Assembly: GCF_022201045.2 (NCBI RefSeq) | Contig: NC_068563.1 | Span: 29,795,001-29,859,000, forward strand | Length of the DNA: 64,000 bases | Direction of reading: 5' to 3' | DNA from: Citrus sinensis | Taxonomy: Eukaryota; Streptophyta; Magnoliopsida; Sapindales; Rutaceae | Shown: one piece after another, positions 22,102-35,000 of the stretch | How positions within the stretch are numbered: position 1 is the stretch's first letter | Layout: each line of letters opens with the position of its first letter | Notes under the pieces: generated by a model | Seen by the model: the letters and a program-made list of their open reading frames with translations, nothing else | Told to the model about the DNA's origin: nothing | The model's database searches: none | Position numbers and translations under genes: made by a program

Positions 22102-25100
22102 ATGCCTGCCATCGCCAGTCACAATTCGATCATGGCCGTCAAATCGGAGAATGCTGGTGAGGTCGCCAGATCCAACGGCGGTTCAACCCCTCAGAAGCGG
22201 AGATTAAGATCTGACGCCGCGGCTGTAGAGAATATGAGCCCGATTTCGACGCCGATGAAGTTGAAACCGCCTCGTCGATGCGTCAATTCGAGTCCAAACA
22301 GCGGGGCTAATGTGAGTAATTTAGCACTTAACAACCTAAGATTTACCGATTAGTCAACGTTAGTCAACAGCATTGTTATTGATTTGATTGATTTCTGTGC
22401 CTTTTTTTCATTTATTTAAATTCTTAAATGCAGGGAATTGAAATGGAGATAAATGAAAAACTAATGAGTGCGCGTAAATCACCGGTTAAGAAGAAATTAT
22501 GTGACAGTTTTAAATCTAAACCAAATTGGAACCCTCAAGGTAAGCTTTATTAGTTATTAATCTATGCATTTATTTAGACTTTTGCCCTGATAAATGGTTA
22601 TAGTTGTTTAATTGTTAATTATCCTCAGTTGATTTTGTACATGAAATTGATAAATTTGTGAGTAAATGATCCGAGTATAATAAAATTGCTATAATTATTT
22701 AACTTTTAGATGTGGAGCAAATGAGTGCGGTTAGGGAGGCACTGCATGTGTCAACTGCACCATCTACTATTGTTTGTCGTGAAGATGAGCAGAAAAAGGT
22801 TTTGGAGTTTTGCAAGAAGAATTTGGAAGAAGAGAAAGCAGGGAGTTTGTACGTGTGTGGGTGCCCGGGGACTGGCAAATCATTGTCAATGGAGAAAGTG
22901 AAGCATTATTTGGTTGATTGGGCTAAAGAGGTATATGATCACAGCCACTAGTGTTACCTTTTCGGAATTGATTATGGTGTTTTGTTGGGTGTTTTTCAGG
23001 ATCCTAAATGATGATCTAGTTTTAAGCTATTGTGCTTGTCAACTGGTTTCTGTTGCCTTCTTGTTGTTGTGCATATGTTTGTTACTTGTATGATTCAGGA
23101 ATATGCCGTGTAGATTTTGAAAACCACTATGGCTTCCCTTAAATATTATGTGTCACAAGGAATGTTTTCAACTTGCAAGACTTAATGATATACAGGTCAC
23201 CATGTATCAGTTTGCCTGTTACTGAATCATCTTACCATTATCCTGCTTTCTGAACATCCATGATCATGAAGTTTTTGTTATCTCTACCAGGCAGGTCTTC
23301 AGCAGCCAGAAGTATTTTCCATAAATTGTACTTCACTTACAAACACGTCTGAAATTTTCAGCAAGGTACAAACAAGAAGAGTTTCTTTTGCCTAATGTCA
23401 AGATTTAAGAAATAATAAATGCTGAAATAGTGATTGTCTTGACAGATTCTTCTTAAACTCCAACCAAGGAAGAAACTTAATGGCTCCACTTCACCTTTAC
23501 AACATCTTCAGAACCTGTATTCTCAAAAGCTGCATTCATCTGGCATGAAGATGATGTAAGAGACTTATCCTCATCCATATACCATGATAGTCTCTGCCTG
23601 CCTTACAAGCACGCACGCAGAGATGCATGCAGTGCCTGGCGTTGGTTGTACAATTCAAGATGACATGCTTCAATTAGATATTTTGGAAATTGATGAATCA
23701 TTTTATGGATTGTTTTGAGACATTTCATGCTATTCTTGTAAGTAGAAGACGCAATTTTGCCAGAAGCACAATTCTCAACCTCAGCTTGCTTTTTGCAGGC
23801 TAATAATTGCTGACGAGTTGGATTATTTGATCACTAGAGACCGAGCTGTCCTCCATGATCTTTTCATGCTTACAACCTTCCCATTTTCTAGATTTATACT
23901 GATAGGTACACTTTGCAGCAAATATCTCATTGAGAAAATTTCTCCAGTTCTGTGGGATTGTTTTGAATGAGCATCTTAATATTTTTCACATCCTCAATTG
24001 TTAACTGTCTTCAAGAGATGAACTTATACCATCTTTGCTTTTGCAGGCATAGCAAATGCCATAGATCTAGCAGATCGCTTTCTTCCTAGGCTGCAATCAA
24101 TGAATTGTGAGTCATTATTTGATCTTATAGTATTTTCCTGAAAAAATCATAAATTATCTTTTGATTAGATTTACAATTTTCTAGAAATTCCCTCTTCATA
24201 TCTCCTTAGATTGGCACCCTTCCCAATTTTATATTTGCAGCAGCTTGGGAGAAGTGCTAACTGGCTGGTTTTAATTTCTTCTTGCTAGGCAAACCTCTTG
24301 TTGTCACTTTTCGGGCTTACTCTAAAGATCAAATCATCAGAATACTTCAGGAGAGGCTCATGGTAATTACTTTGTTCCTTCTTTTCTTCCAATAAACAGC
24401 CAAGCTGCTATTGATTTGTTCATACAATGGTTGTACCAAAGTTTGGCTTAAAAATAATCAAAATATTCAGTGTCATCGACATTCCTTCTAGATACGTGCT
24501 TCTGGTCTTGTGCATAGTATTCAAAATAGAGGAGATTATAAATCCAGATTATTTTTTTTCATAGCTGTTATTCTCTTCCAACAGGAACTTTCTTACATTG
24601 TGTTTCAGCCACAAGCATTGGAACTCTGTGCCAGAGTGAGTCGTACTTGTACTTAGCATAGTCTAGTTAATGATCTCCACTTTTCATCTTTCGAAATATT
24701 ACTCTTGGCACTAACTTTTGCAAATACAACAGAAAGTTGCAGCTGCATCTGGAGACATGCGTAAAGCTCTGAGTGTTTGCAGGTCAGTCTCTTATAGGAT
24801 TACTTATCATATTGTACAAGCTCTATTGAGTATAACCTAAAGAAATGACAACATAATCAATATTTTTCTTTAATTTCTTCCAGGAGTGCAATTGAGATTC
24901 TAGAAGCAGAGATGAGAGAATCGGTAAGCAAAATGAACTCAGCTTCAGCCGAGCAAGGGTTATTTGATCAACAGGCAGCTTCAGCTTTTGAATTCTTCAA
25001 TTCTCAGGCAAATAATTTTTTCTTGCTATTAGTACCATATGCATCTGTCTTGGATTAAAACTTATTAATATGGTACTTTCTGACTCTTACAAATTTTATG

Positions 25101-25945
25101 ATGTCATCTAACAAGCTTGAATTGTGGACAGGTGAGGGTTGATCATATGGCTGTTGCTTTATCAAATACATTTAAATCGCCTGTGGTTGATACCATAAAG
25201 TCTCTTCCACAGCATCAACAAGTAAGTTCTCGCTAACAACATATTAATTTTTGCATTTAACATTTATAACAATTACAATGCTGCCTCAGATCAATCTTCT
25301 AGATGCATGAACTCTTCTCTGTATGATACTACAATTTCAGATTCTACTTTGCTCTGCTGTGAAGTTCTTCCGTGGAGGAAAGAAAGATATGACAGTAGGG
25401 GAGGTGAGTTTCTCACTTGCTTGGCATAAATAGAGTCAAAGAACATATTGAATTTATCATTATCTGAGGTTTGTTACATGGATGTGTTTGCAGCTAAATA
25501 AATCATACATGAACATCTGTAAAACATCACTAATCCCACCAGTTGGAACTCTAGAGTTTTTTAGTATGTGCAGGGTGCTACATGACCAGGTAACTAAACA
25601 ACACTCTCGATGTTCAGTATGAGGAAATTCTTTTTACCTCAAATATGATTATGAAAATGATGCTGAGATATAATCAATGCAGGGGGTACTCAAAGTAGGC
25701 CGAGATGATAAGTTAAAAAGAGTAACATTGAAAGCAGATGAATCAGACATCACTTTTGCATTGCAGGTACGGACTGAGAACATCTAGCTTCTAAATTTTT
25801 TGCTTTTATGTGCTTTTTCATTTTGTTGATTTGTTCTCCCTTGGAGCTGAGTATCTTCATCCCGGCATGTCGCCTAACGTGTTGCTTTTATTTATTTATG
25901 TTGATTGTGCAGGGAGTTCGTTTCTTTAGAAATTGTCTTCAATAA
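22102..25945 (+). CDS. CDC6: Cell division control protein 6 (CDC6), 16 exons
   Basis: Exons: 22102-22311, 22434-22539, 22710-22930, 23291-23365, 23446-23555, 23799-23905, 24047-24106, 24289-24362, 24585-24635, 24733-24782, 24884-25007, 25132-25221, 25341-25403, 25494-25589, 25683-25766 and 25913-25945; 517 aa. CDC6 is an AAA+ ATPase that binds ORC at origins and loads the MCM helicase in G1. The N-terminus (about 105 residues) is basic with SP/TP sites (SPISTP), as expected for CDK control. Walker A is GCPGTGKS, Walker B is LIIADELDYL. The C-terminal winged-helix region ends with DESDITFALQ and GVRFFRNCLQ. The start is the first ATG in the frame; the upstream open frame has none. Intron 11 uses a GC donor (25008). 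The E2F-type site upstream suggests S-phase expression. Confidence 0.93.
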
Positions 25946-26869
25946 CTATGCTGATAAGGGTTGCGTACTCTCTCAAACGGGATTAAGAGCTCGCAATTTC
26001 CAAATGTGGGAGATATAAATGTATATACAGAGCAGGCAAATTCAATACAGATTTATACATCTTCTGTAGCTACATTACTAGCTAAATTGTACCCTTTTTT
26101 TTCTCCATATTATATATATGAAGAGAGCCATTTCATTTGTTTGTATAATGTACTATTTTCTCGGTGTGGCTGAACCTGACTGCATGGATCTCCGGTAAAA
26201 AACTTTGGACAATCAATGAAACCAAAAAAAAAAAAAAAAATACTAGTACAAACAATCAACCATATCGCGGTTAATTTGATAGACGAACAAACAAAAAAAT
26301 CATCCTTGTTAGCAGTCAAATTGAATTGTGGGTTCCACGTAATCATTCTTTAAAATGAAAATTGGCCATTGAAAAGTAGTGGTTGGTATATGGCTGCGAA
26401 GATGAATGATTTCATGCAATTTTATTATTATTATTATTTTAATAAAAAAGATTACGTTGAACTAAACCCAATTTCAAATGAATTCAATCAACACTGTATG
26501 GTATCATTCGGGGGTGCAGACTCTTTAACAGGGACAACAGAAAAACAGCACTTCAGTTTTCAATTTTTAATAATATAACTTTCCTTAAAAATAAAATAAA
26601 ATGGACAAGACTCTTCCCCAGCCGCCCCCCCCGGGGCGGCGCGGATGAAAAGGAATAAGATTTTGTTTCTGCTTTATTTGATCTTGGACTTGCAAAACCC
26701 ATTTCCGTCAATGGGTTGCCATCCATAGCTTCAAATGTGGACAAACATGCACTCGTAAAAGGAACTATATATATATATATATATATATGCATTCTTTTAT
26801 CTTATGTGACGGAAACATCGCATTCTTTGTTCTGCCTTATCAAAAAACATCACTCAGGAGGCAGCAGTA
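25946..26869. other. Intergenic between CDC6 and anthranilate synthase
   Basis: Holds the CDC6 3' UTR and the promoter and leader of the next gene. Notable parts are a GC-only hairpin at 26621-26640 in otherwise AT-rich DNA and an AT dinucleotide run at 26766-26788, about 80 bp before the start codon. Confidence 0.55.
26621..26640. other. GC-only inverted repeat
   Basis: GCCGCCCC at 26621-26628 is the exact reverse complement of GGGGCGGC at 26633-26640, with a four-C spacer. It lies about 230 bp upstream of the anthranilate synthase start. The composition is unlike its surroundings. Confidence 0.8.
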
Positions 26870-29800
26870 ATGAATGCTCTGCACATGGAAACCCTAGCCC
26901 TCACGCCCTCTCAACTTCCGTCAACCGTCGGTTTCTCCTCAACTGTCTCCGTTAACTTTAACTACAGAGTTGCTTCCTCAAAATGGCGCTCAAAGTCCCT
27001 CTCTTTTACCAGCTCCAGCTATCGTGCCCGTACACTTACATGCGCTGCCTCGGCCTCTCTTTTATTCGGTATTCACTCGCACTTTTAAGATTCAGTTTCG
27101 TGGTTTGCAATTGTATTTCTCTTTGATATCAGTTAAAGTGTTGGATTTACTAAATTTAATAAAGAAAGATAATGAATTACCCTTTTTTCTTTTATTATTG
27201 TTAAAAGTAGTCAAATTGCTACAAGAAGGAAATGCAAGCTAAGATTGTTTTAATAATTCATGCTGATCTGGTAGATTAATTTATTGATTTGAATCAGCTG
27301 CTACGACTACCTGGTTAAGCTTGGCTTTGAAGGATTGTAATTGGAGGTTTTAAAAAAAAAAATTGAAAAAAATGAATTAACTCTTAGATTTTTCTTGCTA
27401 ATAATTGGAGGAAAAGGAAATAAATTAATTCGGGTTTCTGTTTCATGTTGATTAAAGCTCAGAATATTCCATTTTGTTGGAATCTATTTCTCTGTTTTTT
27501 AAGCACCCAATGCATGGCCCTACAGTATCTTTAATCTAATTTGTTGATTTTTTTTCCCTCTTTAATGATTGTGCAATTCCAGTTGATCAGTTAGCAAAAT
27601 TTCAAGAAGCTTCGAAGAAGGGGAATTTAATTCCTTTGTACCGGTGCATATTCTCGGACCACTTAACTCCAGTTCTTGCATACAGGTGTTTGGTTAAGGA
27701 GGATGATAGAGATGCTCCGAGCTTTCTGTTTGAGTCGGTTGAGCCTGGTTCGCAAGCTTCCAGTATTGTAAGCTGTTTAGTCTACTTCTTCATTGTACTT
27801 ATTTCTTTCTATTATCATGCAATTGTGGTCCGCTTTTTTATTTATTTTGGGGTTAATTATGTTAGGGAAGGTATAGTGTTGTTGGAGCTCAGCCAGCTAT
27901 AGAAATTGTAGCAAAGGAGAATATGGTTACAATTTTGGACCATAAGGATGGTCAGAGAACAGAGGAGATTGTGGACGATCCAATGGTGGTTCCTAGGAGA
28001 ATCATGGAGGGATGGAAACCTCAACTTATTGATGAACTTCCAGAAGCATTTTGTGGTAAGAATTAAATTGATAAACAACTTATTCTGTTAGTGGATCACT
28101 TAATATTGTAGCCCAATCTTCAAGTTATGTTTCAAAAGCAGCTCTGGCTTAGTTTTTGCTTGGTTTAGTTGTCTGCAAACGGTGATCAGTTTGTGATTAA
28201 ATTTGCAAGTTACTCAACTCATTGTACACATTTCTTTTGTTATGGTCTCTCAGTGTGAAGTGGGGAGTGTTATTTATTGGACTGTAAGTCATTCCTTAAT
28301 TTTACTAAATTATAGGTCTTTTCTGTTGTGATTAACATTCTTCCATGTTTACTTGTCTCAAATGCCTGCATAGATCTATTTATCATGTTACTGCAAAACA
28401 GTGCTTTGGTATTACTTGTAATTCAGTCCTAAGTAATGGATCTTTCGGTGAATAGGGGTGCTATCAGTGCATAAATTTTAATTTGATAAGTTGTCTTGTT
28501 GGCCAGGTGGATGGGTTGGTTATTTTTCTTATGATACTGTTCGCTATGTGGAGACAAAAAAGCTGCCATTCTCTAGTGCCCCAGAAGATGATAGAAATCT
28601 TCCTGATGTTCATCTAGGCCTTTATGATGATGTGATTGTGTTTGATCATGTAGAGAAGGTACTTTTACTCTGATAACAAATTGTTTAATTTTTTTGGGGA
28701 AAAAAAAAGATGCTCATGCTCTGGGGTTTTCCCTTTGTCTTTGTGTAGATCTCAAGAATTCTGTCATTAGGCCATTGTTAGATGAGTAATGATATAGCCA
28801 CAGACTCTTGTACAATTTTATTTTGTACAAACTGATGTGGCGTTAATTCATTAGTTGAATTAAATATCTCTTGTCTCACATGATTTATTTCTATTATTTT
28901 ATATTTTCATTGAACCAACGAATTAATGCCACATCAGTTTGTACAAGAGTTTGTGGCTGTATCATCACTCTTGTTAGATATATGTGGGTGAAGCTTGCCA
29001 CCTTTACATTTTATTGGAATTTTTTACTGGAGTCGGTTGGGTAATTTCTTTTGTGAGTACATTTCCTGTTTCTTAATTCTGCAATTCTGCTGACCTCAGA
29101 AAGCATATGTAATTCATTGGGTGCGACTAGATCGATATTCATCTGTTCAGGAGGCTTTTAACGACGGAATGAACCGGTTGGAAAACTTGGTAGCTAGAGT
29201 ACATGATATTGTTCCGTGAGTAACTACTTGTGTGCTGAATGTTTAGTATCATTTACTTCATTATTGTTTCTTCAAGATAACAGTTTGACATTTTATTTAT
29301 AATGCAATTTCAGACCACGGCTCCGCAAAGGTTCAATAAAGTTACACACTCGCCATTTTGGTCCTAAATTGGAGAGTTCAAGCATGACAAGTGAAGCATA
29401 TAAGGAGGCTGTATTGCAGGCCAAGGAGCATATCCTTGCTGGTGACATTTTCCAGATTGTATTAAGTCAGCGTTTTGAAAGGCGAACTTTTGCAGACCCA
29501 TTTGAAATCTACAGAGCACTGAGGATTGTCAATCCAAGTCCATACATGACTTATTTGCAAGTTTGCCCGCTTTTCCCTAATACTGCTTTTTGGAGAAATA
29601 ATGTTTAGTTTCCAAAATCTGTGTTTATGTATTTATTTCTCTAATCAGGCTAGAGGGTGTATACTGGTTGCTTCTAGTCCAGAAATTCTTACACGTGTGA
29701 AGAAGGTTAGTAATATGTGATGGAATTTCGGGATGATTGAAGTCACATTCTTCTCCTCTTTCCCCTTGATGTTATGATTTTACGAAGACATAATGACTAT

Positions 29801-31117
29801 TTAATTTTTTACCGACTGTGCTTCTGCAAGTTGATCTGAATTTATTATTTTATGCTATCAGAATTTTTGTTTGCATTGCTATGATGAATGCAGATCTTCA
29901 CATTTTATCGTTGTTTGCAGAGAAAGATTACTAATCGACCCCTTGCTGGCACTGTTAGAAGAGGCAAGACACCTAAAGAAGATCTAGTGTTTGAAAAGGA
30001 GCTTTTGAATGATGAAAAGCAATGTGCAGAGCACATTATGCTTGTTGACTTGGGGAGGAATGATGTTGGAAAGGTTAATTGCTAATTACATTTTTCTAAG
30101 CTTTCTTTTTCATGTTTCATGAACTTGTCCATCTTGGTTTGGGGCCATAGATTTGATTTTGAGGTTGGCTGTGTCTGCAGGTTTCGAAATCTGGTTCTGT
30201 GAAGGTTGAAAAGCTCATGAATATTGAACATTATTCTCATGTTATGCACATAAGCTCAACGGTATGTATTCCTAGTCACACGTTATTAATGGAATATGTG
30301 TTAATTTGCACTTATATCGCATACCTGAGCAAACATTTACTTAAAATCAACACAAATTGAAATATAGAGGTGTTGCTTGTGGATATGAGTTCTGAAATTT
30401 GTGGATATCTTCTTATTTTGTTGGTTTCAATAACAAAAAGTTCAATGCAATTTCCATGTCGTTTAAACTAATTCACATAGAAGTGTTCCTATTATGATCT
30501 GTTCCTCAATCAGTGAGCTGACAATATCTGTTTATCTTTGCAGGTAACTGGCGAGTTGCTCGATCATTTAACTAGCTGGGATGCGTTGCGTGCAGCACTA
30601 CCTGTTGGGACCGTTAGTGGAGCACCCAAGGTACACTTAGTACCTCACAGGAGTGTTTCCTTGATTTACCATTCTTCTAAATTCTTAGAGATTCTCTATT
30701 TATTGATTTGCTTTCAATCTCATAAGAAAGATAAAACCCGAAACCTTCATTCGTGTTATTGTGGTTTTCATTATCCGTTCTGCTGTAACTAAGGTGAAAG
30801 CCATGGAGTTGATTGATGAGCTGGAAGTCACCAGGCGCGGGCCTTATAGTGGTGGATTTGGAGGCATTTCATTTACTGGTGACATGGACATTGCCCTTGC
30901 TCTCAGAACTATAGTCTTCCCAACTGCTACACGCTATGACACTATGTATTCATACAAAGATGTGGACAAGCGAAGGGAATGGATCGCTCATTTGCAAGCT
31001 GGGGCTGGAATTGTGGCTGACAGTGACCCTAATGACGAACAGAAAGAGTGCGAGAACAAAGCTGCTGGTATTGCGCGTGCCATTGATCTTGCAGAGTCCT
31101 CATTTGTTGATAAATGA
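26870..31117 (+). CDS. ASA2: Anthranilate synthase alpha subunit, chloroplast, 11 exons
   Basis: Exons: 26870-27068, 27583-27767, 27866-28055, 28507-28658, 29100-29215, 29314-29560, 29649-29705, 29921-30073, 30181-30261, 30544-30630 and 30794-31117; 596 aa. It converts chorismate and glutamine-derived ammonia to anthranilate, the first step of tryptophan synthesis, with a beta subunit in plastids. The first 55 or so residues are Ser/Thr-rich and basic, a typical transit peptide. A second ATG at 26885 could also serve as start. The mature part begins at [20 protein letters not shown]. Conserved chorismate-domain blocks include [60 protein letters not shown] and [17 protein letters not shown] and NPSPYM, linked to tryptophan feedback, are unchanged, as is the Asp of FADPF, whose change gives feedback resistance in other plants. 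A feedback-sensitive enzyme is predicted. ASA2 rather than ASA1 rests on synteny. Confidence 0.93.
28784..28970. mobile_element. MITE in intron 4 of the anthranilate synthase gene
   Basis: The 187-bp element is bounded by identical 9-bp duplications TTGTTAGAT (28775-28783 and 28971-28979). Terminal inverted repeats start GAGTAATGATATAGCCACA on the left; the right end in reverse is GAGTGATGATACAGCCACA. The similarity continues about 75 bp inward, so most of the element can fold into a hairpin. A 9-bp duplication suggests a Mutator-like origin. Confidence 0.85.
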
Positions 31118-32852
31118 TCAAAGTTTACGCCTTATGGAGTCCCTTGATTTTTGCTGATATTGTCTCTGATCATAAATCGCTGGCTTGAGGCATTTTTGCT
31201 TGTAGTTGGTGCAAATTTCTGCCAACGGTATGAGTAGTAAAACATAATGTCAGGCCTCATGTGATGCTTGGTGAGCAATTGGAGGTTTGATGAATCAAAA
31301 CGTTTTTTAAATATTTTAGTTTCACTCTAAAACCATTCTTCAGTTTTAAGTTAAGGTTTCTGTCTTTTTGGTATCCTCCCTATAAAAAGACGTAGTGTGC
31401 AGGGGAGGCGGACGAGATTTCGTTGGTGTAAACGTAGCACGCACGTTCTGGACGTGGAATAATTTATTGCCCGCCAAGGCTCGTTTTGATAATACGTGGA
31501 TTGATTTATTCTCGGCCACGCCAAAATTTTCAACTTTCAAGTTGTCACAAAAGTTGCCGAACACGCTTGTGACCTGTGAGGCTATCTAAAGTATCCTTGA
31601 ACCAAATGATTCACAATTCATTTTTTCACCAGTAGTAGGAAAATAAACTAGGACATTCGTTGCTATTTACATATTAAAATTTACAATCAATTCAAAAGAA
31701 AGGAAGAAAAAATAATTACCGTGACCTAAATAATTTAGAACTCAATAATTGATGTCTCTTCAGTTTTATAAAACAATTTAATGGATTAATTTTTTATTTA
31801 AAAAAGGACTATAAATGGATATTACTTATGTTTTCCAAACTATAATAATTGAGGGAAATGATATTAAATCTCGGAGGTAAATCCAGCTGAACTTCGAAGG
31901 GTTGGTGTTGTTCCAATCGGGGTTTAAACTGGAGATCCCTTCAGGGAGTGTATCACAGCTGAAGATGAAGGGGCATTTAAGTCAGGTTACAAATATGTGC
32001 GGCTAAAGTTTTAACTAACACGGAAAAATTCTATTTAAATAAAAACCGACACCGGATAGACTCAAACTCAATGTTCGCTGCTTAAAGAGTCCCTGCTTGC
32101 TTCGAAGAGGACACCAACGTTACAATTTAAAAGCTTCATCATCGGTTCCTTCGTAAACTCCAGCCATTCGTTGCCTTGTAACCTGTGAGTCCTCTTTACT
32201 GTTAATCATTTGAATTCTTGAATATATGAGGTGGGTTGCTTAGATCATGTTAAATATGATATGAAACCCCCAACAGGAAAATGAAGTTGATTTTTAATTA
32301 ACAATTGCTGTGAAATGGAATTATTAGTTAGTTGCCATATACGAGTGGCATTAACTGCCCTGTTTATCAAACATTTTTGTAATCACTAGTCCACAAACAC
32401 AAGAGATGTTAAATGTTCTATCGAAATTGAGCAGCAGCATGACAGTTACAAAAGGTTCTCTCGTTTTCTTGATAATATTTTAAGCATCTATCAACTAGGT
32501 GGGCTTTAAACCTGTTGATAATATTTGGTTTGACCTTGGAGTTATGTATGTAGAATGGGTGCCGTTATTCTACATGTAGAGTGGTTGGAAGAAATCTTAA
32601 TCCATGAACATTACGGTTCTTTATTCATAAAACACTTGATCCTAAGATGTGGAGTGTGGTATTTATAAACACAATCGCTACCAATGAGGATTTGAATCAT
32701 TTGATGACTTTGTACTTTCCAAGGAGATAATGTGCATATTATGTATAATAGTATTGGTTTGTCTTCATTGCAGGAGAGCAGTCAGGTTTGTGTATAGGCA
32801 CAACTGACACTTCTATCAGGATTACTTAGATTCCATCAAGTCTGTAAATACC
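31118..32852. other. Intergenic between anthranilate synthase and quinone reductase
   Basis: The first few hundred bases are the ASA 3' UTR. About 32100-32190 and 32770-32850 look like leader sequence of the next gene; CTGTGAGT at 32182 could be the donor of a 5' UTR intron. No other gene seen. The open frames on both strands at 31346-31589 resemble nothing I know. Confidence 0.45.
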
Positions 32853-34106
32853 ATGGCCACCAAGATTTACATAGTGTACTCTCTCTCTCTCTCTCTCACA
32901 CACACGCGCGCACGCACACACACACACACAAACGAGTGGGAGCAATCACAATTAAGTTAATTTGGTTCATTTCTTTCTTTTTCTTCTCCTATAATCTTAA
33001 TCCTTTGGCTTTTCACAGGTATTACTCTTTGTATGGACATGTGGAGACTATGGCGAGGGAAGTGCAGCGAGGAGCTAACTCTGTTCTGGGAGTTGAAGCA
33101 ACACTTTGGCAGGTATCTTTTACTGATAGAAAGAATTAGAAACTATAAAAAATGAGTAGTATGCTTAAGAGGAAAGGAAAATTCTTGGGTGTTCCGAATG
33201 CATTGCTCTTTTTCCAGTTATTTCTTGCCGTGTGTATGCTTCAACCAATCATTATGATATGCACACACACACGGCAAATTTGTGAATGGATAATGAAAAA
33301 TGCTCTAGGAGCGCCAAAGACCTTAGGAGGCCATTTGATGATGCAAAATTTTCCTTGACTTGATTGGAATACATAGGTACCTGAGACACTTTCCAGTGTG
33401 ATTTTGCAAAAGATGAAAGCTCCTCCTAAAACAAATGACGTGCCAGTGATCAGGCCCCACCAGCTAAAGGAGGCTGATGGTTTTCTCTTTGGGTTTCCCT
33501 CTCGTTTTGGGGTCATGGCAGCCCAGTGCAAGGCCTTCTTTGATGCGACTTATGAGCTATGGGCATCACAAGCACTTGCTGGCAAACCTGCTGGAATCTT
33601 CTGGAGTACTGGTTTTCATGGGGGAGGCCAGGAGCTTACTGCGTGAGTTCCAAATGACTCTATCTAGTTACTTCATTAGAGGCTTATTAACTGTTCTGCG
33701 CATATTGATCTTGGAGAGCGTTACCGTTGTCATATGTTGAAGGACCTTTGTTGTTTATTGCTGTTGGTATTTTACACATTACTCATAATTTGTTGTCTTC
33801 ATGCATTGCATGTCTTCTTCAATCCGATTTCGTAAAGAAAATTTGGTATATGATTGTTTGCCCCTTAACTCGTTTTACAGATTGACTGCCGTAACACAAC
33901 TAGCACATCATGGTATGCTGTTTGTTCCACTTGGTTACACCTTTGGCAGCGGCATGTTTGAGATGAATGAGGTGAAGGGTGGCTCTTCTTATGGCGCTGG
34001 AACATTTGCAGCAGATGGTTCCCGCCAACCCACAGATCTAGAACTCCAACAGGCCTTTCACCAGGGAAAGTATGTTGCTGAAATAGCAAAGAAGCTCAAA
34101 CGTTGA
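32853..34106 (+). CDS. FQR1: NAD(P)H:quinone oxidoreductase, WrbA/FQR1-like, 4 exons
   Basis: Exons 32853-32875, 33019-33112, 33377-33642 and 33881-34106 give 202 aa. The enzyme is an FMN flavodoxin-like protein that reduces quinones by two electrons, avoiding semiquinones; Arabidopsis FQR1 is a primary auxin-response gene. The first exon codes only MATKIYIV and the split Val codon. The phosphate-binding loop follows as [12 protein letters not shown]. The FMN-loop segments [20 protein letters not shown] and [12 protein letters not shown] are conserved, as is the family hallmark YGAGTFA. Length is typical. A CT/CA microsatellite begins four bases into intron 1. The symbol marks the family; the specific paralogue cannot be settled from sequence. 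Confidence 0.9.
32879..32931. repeat. (CT)n(CA)n microsatellite at the intron 1 donor
   Basis: About ten CT units followed by a mixed CA/CG run. It lies immediately downstream of the GTA of the intron 1 donor at 32876. Confidence 0.95.
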
Positions 34107-35000
34107 TCTTAAGAAATTCTTGTACATGATGTATCTGATAGTGTGAAGAAATACTCAACTGTAATTTATCAAGGAAAACCTATGAAATAAAATCTTCTAC
34201 TTTTAAAAATGAAAGCAGGCCTGTGCACATAGCTAAATCTTTGGAGCTTCCATGTGTGCTTATTGTGTTATCAAATGATAAGGCAGCTGGATTGAATTAC
34301 ATTTGCATTCAGGGAAAGGCAGTGTTGCTTGGAGTATTCTGTTGCCTGTCAAGTTAACGAGCAACGTATTTTTGAAGTCACTTCGAGTAACAACTTGCTT
34401 TTCTTTATGCTTAATTAAATTAAATTTTGCTTGCAGAGTCGTTGAATTATCTATACTCTGGCTGCCTAAATTATTCAAGAACCACCTAATATCATCATTA
34501 TCAGAAAAAGAAGTACTTCGGTACTTGCTGCTCGTAAGTCTTATCTTAACAGTGTAATGTGGTGGGACGACGTCGTTTTCTCGTGATATTATATAGCACC
34601 AAGCCACCAAGGGATGTATGTTTTTGTAATTGTAATCATTACGGTGGGTGCCCTGTCGGCTGTCCGTCTAACTCTGATGAAAGTGAAAGTTTGGTTTTGG
34701 TTTGCGAAATGTCTGATCTACTACTGGTTAGAAGAAGAAAATTATGTCACTGATTTTTTACAACTGGATAAAAACTGAGATTGAACTGGCAGCTAAACGA
34801 CAGCGTATCACTCCTCCTCGCATACTCTGTACGTGTCGTACCGACTGACATTAAACTAATTTCCCGTTTCTCATTTATATTAATAAACTTCTCGAACTCT
34901 TTCACAACAAAATCTCTCTCTCTCTCTCTCTCTCTCGCACACACGCTCGCACAAAAGAAAAGAGGACTCTGCCAATTCAGTAGAAAGTGCTTCAACTTCA
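34107..35000. other. Intergenic between quinone reductase and PH protein, with (TC)n leader
   Basis: Holds the 3' UTR of the upstream gene and the promoter and leader of the PH gene. A pure TC run at 34913-34936, about 65 bp before the start codon, is typical of plant 5' leaders. No other gene seen. Confidence 0.5.

Noticed and set aside
31346-31589. Overlapping open frames on both strands after anthranilate synthase
   Set aside because: No conserved family, no splice context, and overlapping frames in three readings point to chance.
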